A stretch of DNA of 64,000 nucleotides from assembly GCF_000275845.1 (NCBI RefSeq), contig NW_006766889.1, forward strand, positions 145,021-209,020, given 5' to 3'. This DNA comes from Dichomitus squalens LYAD-421 SS1. Lineage: Eukaryota; Basidiomycota; Agaricomycetes; Polyporales; Polyporaceae. Numbering within the stretch: position 1 is the first letter of the stretch; each line of letters starts with the position of its first letter. The notes under the pieces are model-generated. The model was not told where the DNA came from and did not search any database. It saw nothing but the letters and a program-made list of their open reading frames with translations. This document shows, one piece after another, positions 11,346-23,013 of the stretch. The position numbers and the translations under genes are program-made.

Positions 11346-12657
11346 AGCTGACCTGACATGTAATGTATCACGTACTCTTTCCGTATACGTCCCCCGCGTT
11401 CTCAGGCTAGCTTTCGACGCGCTCAGCAGCTGGAATGTGCGATATAGCGTGTATGGTCGTCTGTACTATATTCCTGGGGTACATATCCCGAGCTGCCTTT
11501 TCGAGTGGAAACTGCGGACCAGACGCCTGGCATGGGCATCGCGGTGATAGGCCCGAAGCCCTGCCTCGAAATGGGGGACACGGAGCGCAGGGACCGCCGA
11601 TGACACCAATCGGAGGTAAGTAGTGGTTTGCATGTCGCTTGCACCCCCGGCGTCTGCGAGACGAAAACAGGTGACTTGGCGGAGGGGACAGGCGTTTAGT
11701 AGCCGGAAGTGGGGCCGGCCACCTGGGGAAGGACGGAACCGCAGGTTTGGCAGGCGATGACATCATGGAGTTGAGTATAAGTGATCGAATTGAATCTGTG
11801 CAGATCTCTCTTGTTGCCAACGGGCGCTGCGACAGGTCTGTGAACCGCGACTTCTTGTTGACCCTTGAACGCAAATGGGTGGGAGTGCTGCTACCAATCC
11901 AGCACGGCTCCTGTGGGGAACGCGAAGCTTACGCGCGAACAGACTCAAGGGACGGCGTTGGAATGCGTCACTCGGTTGAATGTTAAGGAAGAGAACAGCA
12001 CGTCGACATCGCTCACATGGGATCGCGGCCACGTTGCGGGGTGTCAGCGCACCCGACCTTTTTTTGGAAAGAAAGAGGATAGGATTAGTAGATGGGAGAA
12101 GAGGGTGACGTCAGAGGCAGGATTAGCGGTTCGGATTGATGGCTCTGAGCAAGCTGTCAATATCAATCCTCGGGGGTCGACCGGGAAGCTGTGCAGCTGC
12201 GTCCTTGCCTGGGACACTGAACCTCCCCACCCAGTGGCTGCGACCCCGCGGCCTCCCGTCCTCTCGGGGCTGCTCGCGGACAAATGAGGGCTTGTGACTA
12301 GCCGCCTGCGTCCTTCGCGGGGCCCTGATCCACATCCCCCCCCAATTTCCACCCCTCATTTCTCCACCCCGATTACGCTTTGCGGCCAACTGACAACGTA
12401 CGATCATGAACCCCTGTCCTGCCGGCTACCCACCGCCCAACTCATAAGCACCGGGGGCCACAAGCCGTGGCCCGCCAACCAGTTGCACGCTCTTCTGTCG
12501 CGCACCCACAACTTCTAGTTCCTAAAGTCCGTATAACATACGTCTCCCTAGAGTCACCGACCCTCCATCCAACATTGCCCCGCTCCACTCGGCTACTGCC
12601 TCCTCCCCGCACCGCACACACGCAACTCCAAGTATTCAGTCTAGGACATATCATATC
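11346..12657. other. Intergenic, 1.3 kb, no gene seen
   Basis: Lies between the BTB stop and the first exon of the YTH gene. ORFs on both strands lack family motifs and splice logic. The right part (12300-12650) is C-rich and likely holds the YTH promoter and 5' UTR. Confidence 0.5.
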
Positions 12658-15600
12658 ATGCGCGCGACTTTCCCCAGTGCGACCCCCGCGCGCGATTTAA
12701 CACCCAAACCGGAGGCGCAGCTCCGACACAGCCCAGCGTCCGCTGCATCTTCGCATCCGAGTCCCCACTCGCACTCGCACTCGCACTCGCACTCACACTC
12801 GCATTCAAACTCGCCGCGGCGGGCTGTGCGTACCGTGGAACCTTCACCACGACCCTCTTCCTCGAACGACTTAAGGTCAGCGCACATTTCTGGGACAAGC
12901 GAGTCGCCTCCGCAGCTTATTAGGCCGTCGCTGTCAGGATCTGAGTCTGAAGGTGAGTGCTAGTGGACTCGCGTGCTGGGAGAGCAGGTCTTGAGTGATT
13001 GCATCTGCGCGTCATGGCGGGCGTCGTGTCGGGCAAATGCTCATCACCAGATGGGGGAAGCGCGCGGCCCGGGCTGCGGGCGAGGCCACGTGACCGGATC
13101 TGGGATCTCAGGTGGCCGATGCGGGGGCCGGAGTCCGAAAGCCACGCGGCAAGGTTGGGCTCTGGTTGGGCACGATTTTAGTTGTCTAAGTAGCCGCTGC
13201 CGCCGCCGCCGCCGTTGTTCCCGTTGAGCTCGACTCTCGGACGCTCTTCAGATCTCGGTCTGCAGGCCCTGGCACTTAATCCCCGCCAGTGTCACACTCG
13301 TCCGCCCAGTCCTCGGTCTCGCGTCTTCAATCATTTATTCATATCTTTTCTTTTTCACCCAAATTCTTTTTGACATGTCGATCGCTCACTTGCTCGTCTA
13401 GACTCTGCTACTACCCCTACTCGCCTGCCCGCGAGCCTTCCCCCCCGTAAATCCCCTCTTTTTCTCGCTCCCCCGTCTTCTTCGCTCACCCCCCTCATTG
13501 CCCCTATAGTCCTCAACGTTGTATATGACGCGTCCACCACATCCTTTCACCCGTCCAAGCCGGCCGTTACATCGTTCGAGAATAGTCCAGAACGGTACAT
13601 CGATCTCTTACACCTCCACGACGACGGTAACTTTTATATGTCGGGGGATGCGTCAAGCTCGTCGACACTGAATATGTCCGATTCACGCTCCGCGGGCTCC
13701 ACTTCCGACCAGGTCAGGCAACCGCACCGTGGCAGAGGTATGTCTCAGTTTGGCCAATCTCGACGCCCTCCAGCGCGCCCGGTATTTCCAAGCCAGACGC
13801 CTTCCCATCCCTCTCCTATACCTTCTTCTTCCCGAGAAAACCGCGTGGGAGCCTCTGTCGCGGCTCCCTCCTTCCAGAGTCCTCCACCACAGTACACCTT
13901 TGGCCAACGAGGAGCATACCCTGGTCAGTACGCGATGTCCCAGCCGCACATGGGTGTGGTCCATCCCTCGCAGCCTCAGTTCGCATATCCTCCGCCTCAC
14001 CCGGGCCTTCACGCGCACGACCAATCAATGCTCAGCCCGCCGCAAAATCAGCTCATGGCGTACTCTCCAGGCGCGCACCCTTCCATGATGCAAACACACT
14101 CGCAGGTGTACCCATACCCGCCCCATTCAGCAGAGTCTAGTTCGTCGTCCAGCCGCAGTCACTCCTTTGTTAGCAGCCCTACTGCATTTCCGCTGTCCTC
14201 ACGGTCACAGGTCCACCCCGCACATCCCTCCCCTCCGCCGCAATCTCCCTTAGCTCCTCCGACGTCTGGTCCTCCCCACTCCATCCCTACTTCCTTGCCC
14301 CCTCACTCCGCCTCATTTGTTGGTCAGCCGCCGTACTCGCCTATGCGATATTCCACCCCGCCGTTCGCCTACCCTCCACACTCCTTTGCCCATTCGCCCT
14401 CCTTGTACGCACCGTCATATCCCTCGCCGTACCCTCAGCCGTATCCCCAGCCCGGTCCGGAACAGGAAAACCAGGGGACGTGGTGGTATCTGCCACCGCA
14501 CCCCGGATCAGGACAGTTCGAGTCCTTTCAGAGTCCATACGCCATGTCATATAGCCCGACCAATACACGCGAAGTTGAGCACCCCCAGTATCGACCACAC
14601 GGATCATCGCCTGTGGCGTCGACCCTGTTCCCCATGGCACCTCCTTACCCGCCACGGCCAAGTCCGGGTCACAGCTCGTCCTCTGCGGCTCAGAGTCCGT
14701 ATTCACCCACAGCGCCGAGCCCACAGCTGTCTGCGTACGGTCCGCGCGCGAGCGAAACGCCGGCAACGGTCCAGCAACCAGGACGGCCGCCCGACCACAC
14801 GCCCATGGCATCAGGGATGTCAAGCGCGGCGAGCAGCCAACACAGTGCAGAGCGTCCGCCCCCGGTACGGCGACCGTACCACCCAAACCCGCCCGCGCAC
14901 CGTTCGGAGTGGGTCATGTGGGCGGGGAACGTCCCCTCTGACGCGACAAAGGAGGAGCTCTGGCGGTTCTTCAACTCGCCGCCTTCTCCCGGGTCCCAAG
15001 TGTCCACGGGCGCGCAGTCTGCCGGGGCACAGTCGACGCAGAGTGCGCCGGCGGGACCGGTCGCATCGTCCGCGGCGTCGACGACGGACTCGTCCACGGC
15101 GTCCACGGAGTCCGTCTTTGGCGGGGTCTCGTCCATCTTCCTCATTCTGCGCTCGAACTGCGCCTTCGTCAACTTCCACTCGGAGGCGCACCTGCACGCG
15201 GCGATCGAGCACTTCAACGGCGTCCCGCTGCGGTCTGACGACCCGCGCTGCCCGCGGCTCGTCTGTCGGGTGCGCGGGCGGGAGGACGACCTGAAGTCTG
15301 GGGTTGGGGGCCAGCGGATGGCGCATGTGCACATCAGCTTTGCGCGGGAACAGCGGGAGCGGGAGCGGGAGGCCGCGCGGCGGCGCTCTGCGTCGTCGTC
15401 GTCGTCGGACCAGATCACGACGCCGTCGCCGAGCTCGCCCACGGACCCTGCGGGCCTGCTTAGGGGGCTGTCGATATCGAGCGACGAGGAGGCGGGGACG
15501 GGACGGCGCGCACGGAAGCCGGAGCCACACTCGAGCAGCTCGGGGTCGTACGCGTCGACGAACTCGAGCATATTGACCGCGTACTTTCCCAAGCGCTACT

Positions 15601-16820
15601 TCATCCTCAAGTCGCTGACACAGGTATTTCCGTCACTCGTCTCTCTCCGTTGTGTGGTTTTTTTTGACCGACCTGGACCGGGCCAGTTCGACTTGGACTT
15701 GAGTGTGGAGAAGGGCCTGTGGGCGACTCAGCGCCACAACGAGGGGATCCTGGACCAGGCGTTTCGGACGAGCAAGGAGGTGTACCTCATCTTCAGCGTC
15801 AACAAGTCTGGGGAGTTCTACGGCTACGCGAAGTGGGTGTATCCATTGCTTTCACTGTCTCTAGTTCCGTGACTGACAATTTTCTCTGTCGGCAGGATGG
15901 CAGGACCTATCATGCGCGGAGAAGCACGGGTCTCTTGGGCCTCCCGGACGGACTCTCCCCAGCACCGAGCGTCTCAGGAGACGCCTCGCGATAGCCCCAT
16001 GGCCACCGCCCGCGCGGGAGAGACGGCGTACTTCTCGCCCAGCGAGAATCGATACGGCGAGTCTCCCTTCCCGATGTCCCCCGAGACGCAGAAGCAGGCG
16101 GCGACCTCCGTGCCGCTCTCGTTCTCGCAGCAAGTCGACCGTAACGCTGCCTCCGCCCCTGCGGTGCTGCACCGCCCTCACCGTGCGCTCAGTCAAGCCA
16201 CTCCGGAGGATACTCAGACGCACAGCTACGACGGGTTCAGCATTCGCCCCGCCATCCCTGCGATCGCTGGCCACAAGCAGCAGTCGGAGCCCGGGGGCGT
16301 CGAGCTCGATCGGATGGCGCCCATCCGCGCCATCCGCAATCCGCGCGAACGGGTCGCTGAGGCCGTCAGGACGCTGGAGGAGTCGCCTTTGCACACCGTC
16401 GCCGAGGAGGACGAGCGGCCGCATCTCGAGGAGGATCCAGGGAAAGGAAAGGCGGTCGATCGGACCCCGTCTGGCGCCGCGCCCACCGCCTCTGCGCGAG
16501 AGCAGGAGGATGGCCCTGCGTGGGGCGAGTCCTTCAAGGTGGAGTGGATCCGGACGGAGAGGCTGCCGTTCACGCGCACGCGGCACCTGCGCAACCCCTG
16601 GAACCACGACCGGGAGGTCAAGGTCTCACGAGATGGGACGGAGCTCGAGCCGACGGTTGGCCAGGCACTGCTCGAGGAGTGGGACAAGCTCGAGCAGCCG
16701 CAGCCGCCGTCCGCACCCAGCGGACACGTGGAGGTCGGCCGACATCTGCAGGGCAAGGCTTCTATCTCGGCGGACGTCCTCTCCGGGCCCGAATCGACGA
16801 GGAAGACAGGGCGGGAATAA
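12658..16820 (+). CDS. RRM-YTH domain RNA-binding protein (putative m6A reader)
   Basis: Exons 12658-12952, 13402-15623, 15687-15832 and 15896-16820 join in phase to 1195 residues. Residues 1-98 hold a (His-Ser)n run. About 600 Pro/Ser/Tyr/Gln-rich disordered residues follow, then an RRM-like domain (EWVMWAGNVPSDATKEELWR ... NCAFVNFHSEAHLHAAIEHF) interrupted by a Ser/Thr loop, then a YTH domain. The YTH N-half reads KRYFILKSLTQ, GLWATQRHNEGILDQAF, VYLIFSVNKSGEFYGYAKM. Its C-half reads FKVEWIRTERLPFTRTRHL, NPWN, VKVSRDGTELEP. The two halves are split by a loop of roughly 200 residues. The Trp residues in GLWATQ and KVEWIR match aromatic-cage positions of YTHDC1-type readers that bind N6-methyladenosine. 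The exon 1 assignment rests on perfect phase (SGSESE-D-SATTP); a shorter form from the ATG at 13638 is possible. Confidence 0.9.
12769..12810 (+). repeat. (CTCGCA)n hexanucleotide microsatellite in coding sequence
   Basis: About seven near-perfect copies of a CTCGCA/CTCACA hexamer encode an alternating Ser-His tract in exon 1 of the YTH gene. Confidence 0.85.
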
Positions 16821-19300
16821 TGCCAGGTGGTCGATCGCCGGATATGGACGATGCTGAATCTTGTCTCTTCCTGCCCTTTCTTTCGCTTCACGCGCATCCA
16901 TTCGTTCACGCAACGACATTCTGCTGGGCTCTTCAGCACTCACGGCACCGCACACGCACGCATATACACGAACGCACGCACTCTGCACACGTCCCGGTTA
17001 ATATTTACAGTACTCACGCGCGCCTCGCGCCCATGTGCCGCCGATCATACACGTCTTCGGTCGCATGGGGCGCGATGACTTTTTTTCCTTTTCGTAGGTT
17101 GTCGATCCGCCGCTCGCACATGTCCTCTTGCTGCTCCTTTTCTTTTCATTGGTTATCTACGCGTGCTGCATTGATACTTCTACGTACCTCAGGGCTTACG
17201 TATCTACTTCGGGTCAATTTGTCGTCGCACGGATCCTCACGGTGTCTCGGTCCTACCCACTCGTTCCTCGCTTACTCATCATCGCGCTCGCTCTGTGGTT
17301 GCTTGTTGTAATCATCGCTCAACAACCAAAACTCCTCCCCATATACGCACGCACTCGCATTCGCACCTTGCATACACAACCCCCCTCGCTACACGCACAT
17401 CGAATCTACGCTGATGTCCCCCTCTCCCCCGTCACGCCTCGTCTGTAGCAATAGTAGAATCTCTGCACATCACATACTGTAATACCTCGCATTTTTGGCA
17501 TTATACACGACGCGCCGATGTGCGCTGGGCTTGCACATACCATCCGATGTTCGGCTCGCTGTCCTCTGCCATCCGTATACCCCCCTCTGAAACCGCGATT
17601 CTCCGTTGTTGCCTTTGGCAGATCTGAGATACGCGTATACATCCAGTCAGTTAGGCGCAATGCTGGAACTCCGTGCTCCGTCCGCGAGAGGCGTGCAGGA
17701 CGTGCCGTGGAAGATCACCGAAGAGATTCTCTGTAGTGGTCAGACCCAATCAGCTCGCCGATCGCAAGCCAGAATTCTCTGTCCTGGATATGGCCGCCCA
17801 GAAAGGTCACCGGGTGGCCAAGGTACATCTTGAATCTTCTACCGCCGCCTTGACCACGCACCTGAAATGCGGAAAAATAAACGGGCCACCGGGGATGGTT
17901 CTAGGTGCCGTCAGCTCCGGCTCGCAGTCGAATTCTCCCGGCTTCGTGCATGGGCTGAGATGTTCGAGTACGATCGAGCCGGACCACGTACAATTATTCG
18001 CTCGCGCCCGACACCGAACATAAAAACTTCCTGAACTGCAGCGTGTGGTGTGTACAATTACAAACCACAGCGGTCATCTCGGCGAGTCCAGGCCTGACGG
18101 AAGCGATGAACTGCCATCGGTCGATCGAGTGTTTGCGAGTTCGAGTCCATACTCGAGGTCGATGGCATCGGCGATCGTTCTAGCCCACGTCGGTGGCAGT
18201 GCTTACGAGGATGAGAAAAACCCGGTTGGGCGCTCGTGCCAGGGCGGACCAGAGTCCACCGTGGGCCTGAAGTAATAATACTGAGAATATTGATTTGCGA
18301 GGACAGGCTCGTACTCCAAAGACCCTGTGGCATCTGGGCGCAGGGTCGTCGGCTACAGACGTGGCCGAGGTTGCCGTCGCAGCCAAGGGACATGATTGTG
18401 ACCATACTGGTACATCAGTTTTACGTCCAGGCTCGAGAGACGGCGCGCGAAGACGTCCTAGACTCACACCCAACAGCCTGAGGCGTGGTCCAGGAAGACA
18501 CACGTTGGTACCGTGCGAGGTTCTGGAATGAGTTTGTTCGGTCAAGCGTTGCGTCGGCCTATCATAGAGCCGCAATTCGGAACCATGCTTGACATCTCGC
18601 TTCTCAGGGGCGGTCGTAATACGGCCAGGGCTGCCGCATCAGACGTTGTTTGAAGCTTTGTACACCACGTCAGAGGGTATACTGTCCATCTCAGCGTGCG
18701 GAACCACTGCGGCCGGATCAATAGGACTGTGGGCCTGTGGACTTGACAGCTCAGTACGTGAATATCAACTCATGCCGGGTTCTGCATGTATCAAATATTA
18801 GTGTGCTTCTCGTCGCTGCCGACTTCGCCACTCGGGAAGATTCGACAACTGGTTGACCCTCGACCAGATCGCCATCCTCATGCTATCTCCGTTCTTGTCG
18901 GAGTCGGTCAGGCGGGAGCGTACCTTCTGGTAAGGAACAGAAAGCCTTCTCACTACAGCACTCCATGCCACTGCGCCTTCGAGAGTTGCTATCGACGCCC
19001 AAAGACGGTTATCCCCAATGAATTCTAGTGGTATGTGGTGCTACAGTACTATATCCCGAATGAGCGACATGATCCCAAAAGCGTTGGGTCGAAAAGAACG
19101 AAAACGAAGGAGAGGCAGTGCTATCGTCTAGTAGCGTGGATAGTGGTGAGCGATGGTACATACTAATAGTGTAGGGATGCACAGCAAATACACGAATAAA
19201 GAGGGGCTGGAACGCGCCAGACCATGCACAACACGAGACGATACGTCGAAACTCAACTGCCAATCTCCGGTCCAAACAAAGTGCGGCGAAGTGGCAGCCT
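16821..19300. other. Intergenic, 2.5 kb between convergent genes
   Basis: Lies between the 3' ends of the YTH and GH30 genes. 16850-17450 is rich in CA/CG simple sequence and is probably YTH 3' UTR. 17500-19290 shows only short broken ORFs, with no recognisable domain, RNA gene or terminal repeats. It may be decayed sequence, but I cannot name its origin. Confidence 0.5.
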
Positions 19301-21590
19301 TCACGCGGCGGTCCTGCGGAAGCGGAACAGCCTCGGCTGCTCGCCCTCTGTCTGCGCGTACGCGGCGCCATCGAACGCGCCCTCCGAGTCGGCGGCGACA
19401 GTCGCGTTCGCGTCGCGCCGCGAGTGGCCCTGGTCCGCCGCGTACCACCAGAGGGTCGTGACCCCGACGGGGAACGTGTACGCCGCCTGCTGGCCCCGGA
19501 ACTCGATCGTCGCGCTGACCGGGTGGGGGTCCCATGTGTTGTTGTCGTTGTCGTCCCAGTTGAGGACGACGAGCGAGTACCGCAGCCAGTCGGCCGAGTT
19601 CGTGCGCGCGGTGACGTACGCGCCCACGCGGAGGCCCCAGGACGTCCCGCCGCCGACGGAGACGCCGACGCGCTGCGCGAAGGGCCCGCCGGAGTCCTTG
19701 GGGGTGACCGCCTTGGACGCCGCCGCGAGCGCGTAGACTGTCCGTGAAGAGCATCGTGAGCGTCTGAGAATCTACTGATGGACCATTCCCGGAAACTTAC
19801 ATTCCTGGTTGAAGGTGTAGCTCCCGTCGCTGTTGATGGTCACGACGGGCCTGCATGGCGTGCTGCAGCTGTCCGAGCCGGGGGTCTCTGGCTGGCCATT
19901 GCCGTCGAGGGTGAGCGTCCACAACATGCCCGTCTTGGCGGAATGCTCGGGGGCGCCGATCATGACGTTGTCCATGTACCACTTGATGTCGCTCCACCAG
20001 TCGGTGCCGTATTTGCCCGAGCACTCGGTGAAGTAGATCTCCTTGTTGGGGTACGCACTCTCGAACGTGTCTTGGTTGCTCACGTTGCCGTCGTAGCAGT
20101 GGAACGCGACGCCGGCGAAGGCATTTGGCGCGTCTTGGAGCTGTCATGGTTCGATACCATGGGCATTTGAACAAGGAAGGAGTTGAGAAGGGTAGCAGGA
20201 ATCAGGAAAGGAAAGGAACGCACGAGAGTAACGGGGTAGCTGCCTGCGTCGATCCAATTGTGCTCATAGCCAATTATCTTCGTGCTCGAAAAGCCGTTCG
20301 AGTCCATGAGCGAGCGGAGGGTCTTGCCAATCGCAGCCTCCTGCGCCGCGCTGAGGAGACACGTCGGGTACGTCGGGTTGTTATTCTCGGGCTCGTTCTG
20401 TCCAGCAGAAGACGCATATAGTCAACGATCGGGTGTTGTACCAGCACAAAGAACGGTAGAGCCCGACCTGGATCCCCATCGCGTAAGCTGTGATGCCCTT
20501 GCTCTGGAACCCTTGGAGGGCTTTGAGGAGGTAGTTTGCATCTGGAGGTGAGGTGGGGCGCCAAGCATTCAGTACTCGTTACACTTCACTATCGGCGACA
20601 ATGCGACGCACATGTGGAGCTATAGGTATCAAGGAAGCTTCCGCCGTTCATGGAACCGGAGTCCTTCATCCACCCAGGCTAATTCAGAATGTAAGGGGTA
20701 GCCTCCGTTTGACATCCATAGTTCCAGTGAAGACTTACAGGCGACCAAGGTAGGAGATGTACTTTCAAGTACTGATTGACGCTCATGATGTCCTTGATGA
20801 CCGAGAAGAGGTAGGAAGGCGCCGCATTGATGTTGAAGTTGTTCAGCGACGTATCACCGGAGGTGTCATCGAAGCTGTATACTGTTCGCAGAATGCATGC
20901 ATATGAGCCGTGCGCACTGGAACACGACCAAGACTAGACGCGACCTACCACTGGCCGAGAAGTCAGAAGCACCAAGCGGCACTCGAAGGTAGGACAAGCC
21001 CGCGTTGGCGTTGTCGGTTGCTGCAAGAGCGGGATTCGGTCAGCCGAGTGCGTTTCAACGAAAGGCAAGAGTTTGTATACGTTCGAACAGCTTGTTGATT
21101 ACAGCCCAATAATTATCGGGGTTCTGACTCTGAAGATAACTCGTTAGTGAATGCTATGTGCTCTACCGAAAACGAGCTATCGGACTCACCTTCAAGTTGT
21201 TCAAGAGCTGAGCCGAGGAGTCCGCTGGGCATCGAGCGTCAACAACCCGATATAAAGAGGAAGCAATCTTCCTACGCACTGAGGGTCGCCCCGAAGCCGG
21301 CCATGCTCTGCAGGACGTTTGTGTCATCGACGACAATGTCCGCGTCGCCTGTGGCACCCGGCGACACGAAGTCAATGGGGCTCGAGTCTAAGTTGGTATA
21401 TGTGAAGAGGTTTGACCTCTCCCAGGTGGTCGCCCACTGGGAAGATAAGCGCTCGCGTGAGTTGGCTCAGCAAATGGAGCGACAAGTGGAGGCGCAGATA
21501 ACGCACGACGTCAAAGATATGCTGACCGATGGCAACAGGCGCGGCGGCGAAAGCTGCGGCGGCAACAGCTAAGACCGCTGCGCGGACCAT
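19301..21590 (-). CDS. Secreted glycoside hydrolase family 30 protein
   Basis: Multi-exon gene. A signal peptide MVRAAVLAVAAAAFAAAP-VAIGQ precedes the mature start (HIFDV|WATTWERSNLFTYTN). Next come VDDTNVLQSMAGFGATLTDS and SSAQLLNNLK, the GH30 N-terminal core. Near 20390 QNEPENNNP carries the acid/base Glu, and EIYFTECSGKYGTDWW (about 20030) carries the nucleophile Glu. The beta-sandwich C-domain follows (TSWGLRVGAY, LVVLNWDDNDNNTWDP). Stop at 19301. Retaining enzymes of this family in basidiomycetes act mostly on beta-1,6-glucans or galactans; substrate cannot be fixed from sequence alone. Likely role: fungal wall remodelling or degradation outside the cell. Introns are short and in phase and no defect was found. 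A TATA box lies about 100 bp upstream of the ATG. Confidence 0.92.
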
Positions 21591-21690
21591 GGTGTTCCTG
21601 GGTCCAGCTGGAAGAGGGGGAAGGGGAGAGGTCGAGGTGCGCGGAAGCTCGGGATCGTTCTTGTTGGACGCATCTCTTCACGGTGGCGGG

Positions 21691-21698
21691 CCTTTATA
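21691..21698 (-). promoter_or_regulatory. TATA box of the GH30 gene
   Basis: TATAAAGG on the minus strand, about 100 bp before the ATG at 21590. The distance suits a regulated secreted enzyme with a short 5' UTR. Confidence 0.6.
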
Positions 21699-23013
21699 CT
21701 TTCGGCTCCGCGAAGGGATGTGAGCTGCGTATCCGTTCCGCGCCCAAATCTGCTGCACGAGGTAATCTGGATGAGGGGATGAGGCGGGTTGGACACGAAG
21801 GATGCGTTAGACTTCCGTTGCCCACTGACAACAGGGACATTTGATTCGGCCGTTACTGCATGGATGCAGTGTTCCAGGGACAATCATCGGACGCGCACGC
21901 TGCTAGACGCATGAGGCGATCGTCCCGTCGCAGCATGGTGGTTGACGCATGGAATTGAGCTGCGGTGTGTATGTACGAGATGACCAATGTGCTTAGTGAC
22001 CAGCAAACAACCACCTGGCCCGAGAGGCGGCAGGTTTTTTGGGCCCAACGAGCGGTGATGTTTTTGTCGCGTCGAGAAACAAGGATAAGAGTTCGACTGG
22101 CGGTGATAGATGCGCTTGTACACGATCAGAAGACGCTCTAAAATAGACGCAGCTTGAGGGAAACATCATAAGTTCAACATGCTGCAGCGCATGGCTTGTT
22201 GTCAAGTGGCGGGAGCAGTAAGTACTGCTGGGCCGCTGAACAAGAAGACCAGTGCCGGGTGCTCAATGTGATATAGCCGCACGAACACGTAGTACCTGCC
22301 AGGAGAAGACCAGAGAAAAGTTCGCCCTCTGTGCATTCATGATATGATGGTCGTTAGCGAGCGCGAGCATCGGATGATATGGACTGACTGTGTTCCACGA
22401 GGATGGCGAATCTTCAACGACCAGTCAACTGGATGGCTCCGATTGAGCGACCTACTTCTATTACTTATCGAATACCACTATGACCCTGCCTAGGGGTTTG
22501 CAGTCCTCAAGAGAGGCCGCTTTCTCTAAGGGAGTGACTAGGGTAGGATGATCGACTGCGAGCGCGGCGACAAGCTATATGCTCCTGGTGGATGATGAAG
22601 ACGGCCCGTGAACCGCATCTTGGGGCCGATTCGGCAAGAGAGTGCATACGCAGGATTACGAGGCGAAGGGCGAGCACAGCAGGATGTGCACAAACAACTT
22701 GAGAGCTCGTCGTCGAATGCAATCAACAAGGATGAGAGCCCAGGGGCGCTCTGCCACGTGAGAGCCACGCGAACCACGGACGCCCGATATTGCGGCCACG
22801 TGATCGCGGTGGCTGATGTTGGACTTGCGCGACGGACGTGTTCCCAGTCACCCCCTCCACACTTCCCTCACTCACCGCGCACCCCCAAACATACCTCTAC
22901 TACACTCTGCCGGGCCACCTTCTACTTGGTCTGGCTTCCGACACTCTTCAGCACATTCATATCCACATCCACACGTTTCGCAGACTATCATCGATCTGGG
23001 TCCCGATTCGAAC
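21699..23013. other. Intergenic between divergent GH30 and kinase genes
   Basis: About 1.3 kb with no supported gene. The last ~200 bp before 23014 are C/CA-rich and probably the 5' UTR of the kinase gene. No repeat or RNA gene was recognised. Confidence 0.5.

Noticed and set aside
14317..15294. 325-codon ORF in another plus frame over the YTH gene
   Set aside because: Arg-rich out-of-frame reading of the low-complexity exon.
14690..15592. 300-codon minus-strand ORF opposite the YTH gene
   Set aside because: Shadow of the GC-rich coding strand; it covers the RRM region, which is clearly coding on the plus strand.
17500..19290. Search for a retrotransposon or gene relic in the YTH-GH30 gap
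   Set aside because: No terminal repeats, reverse transcriptase, integrase or conserved peptide block could be found by eye.
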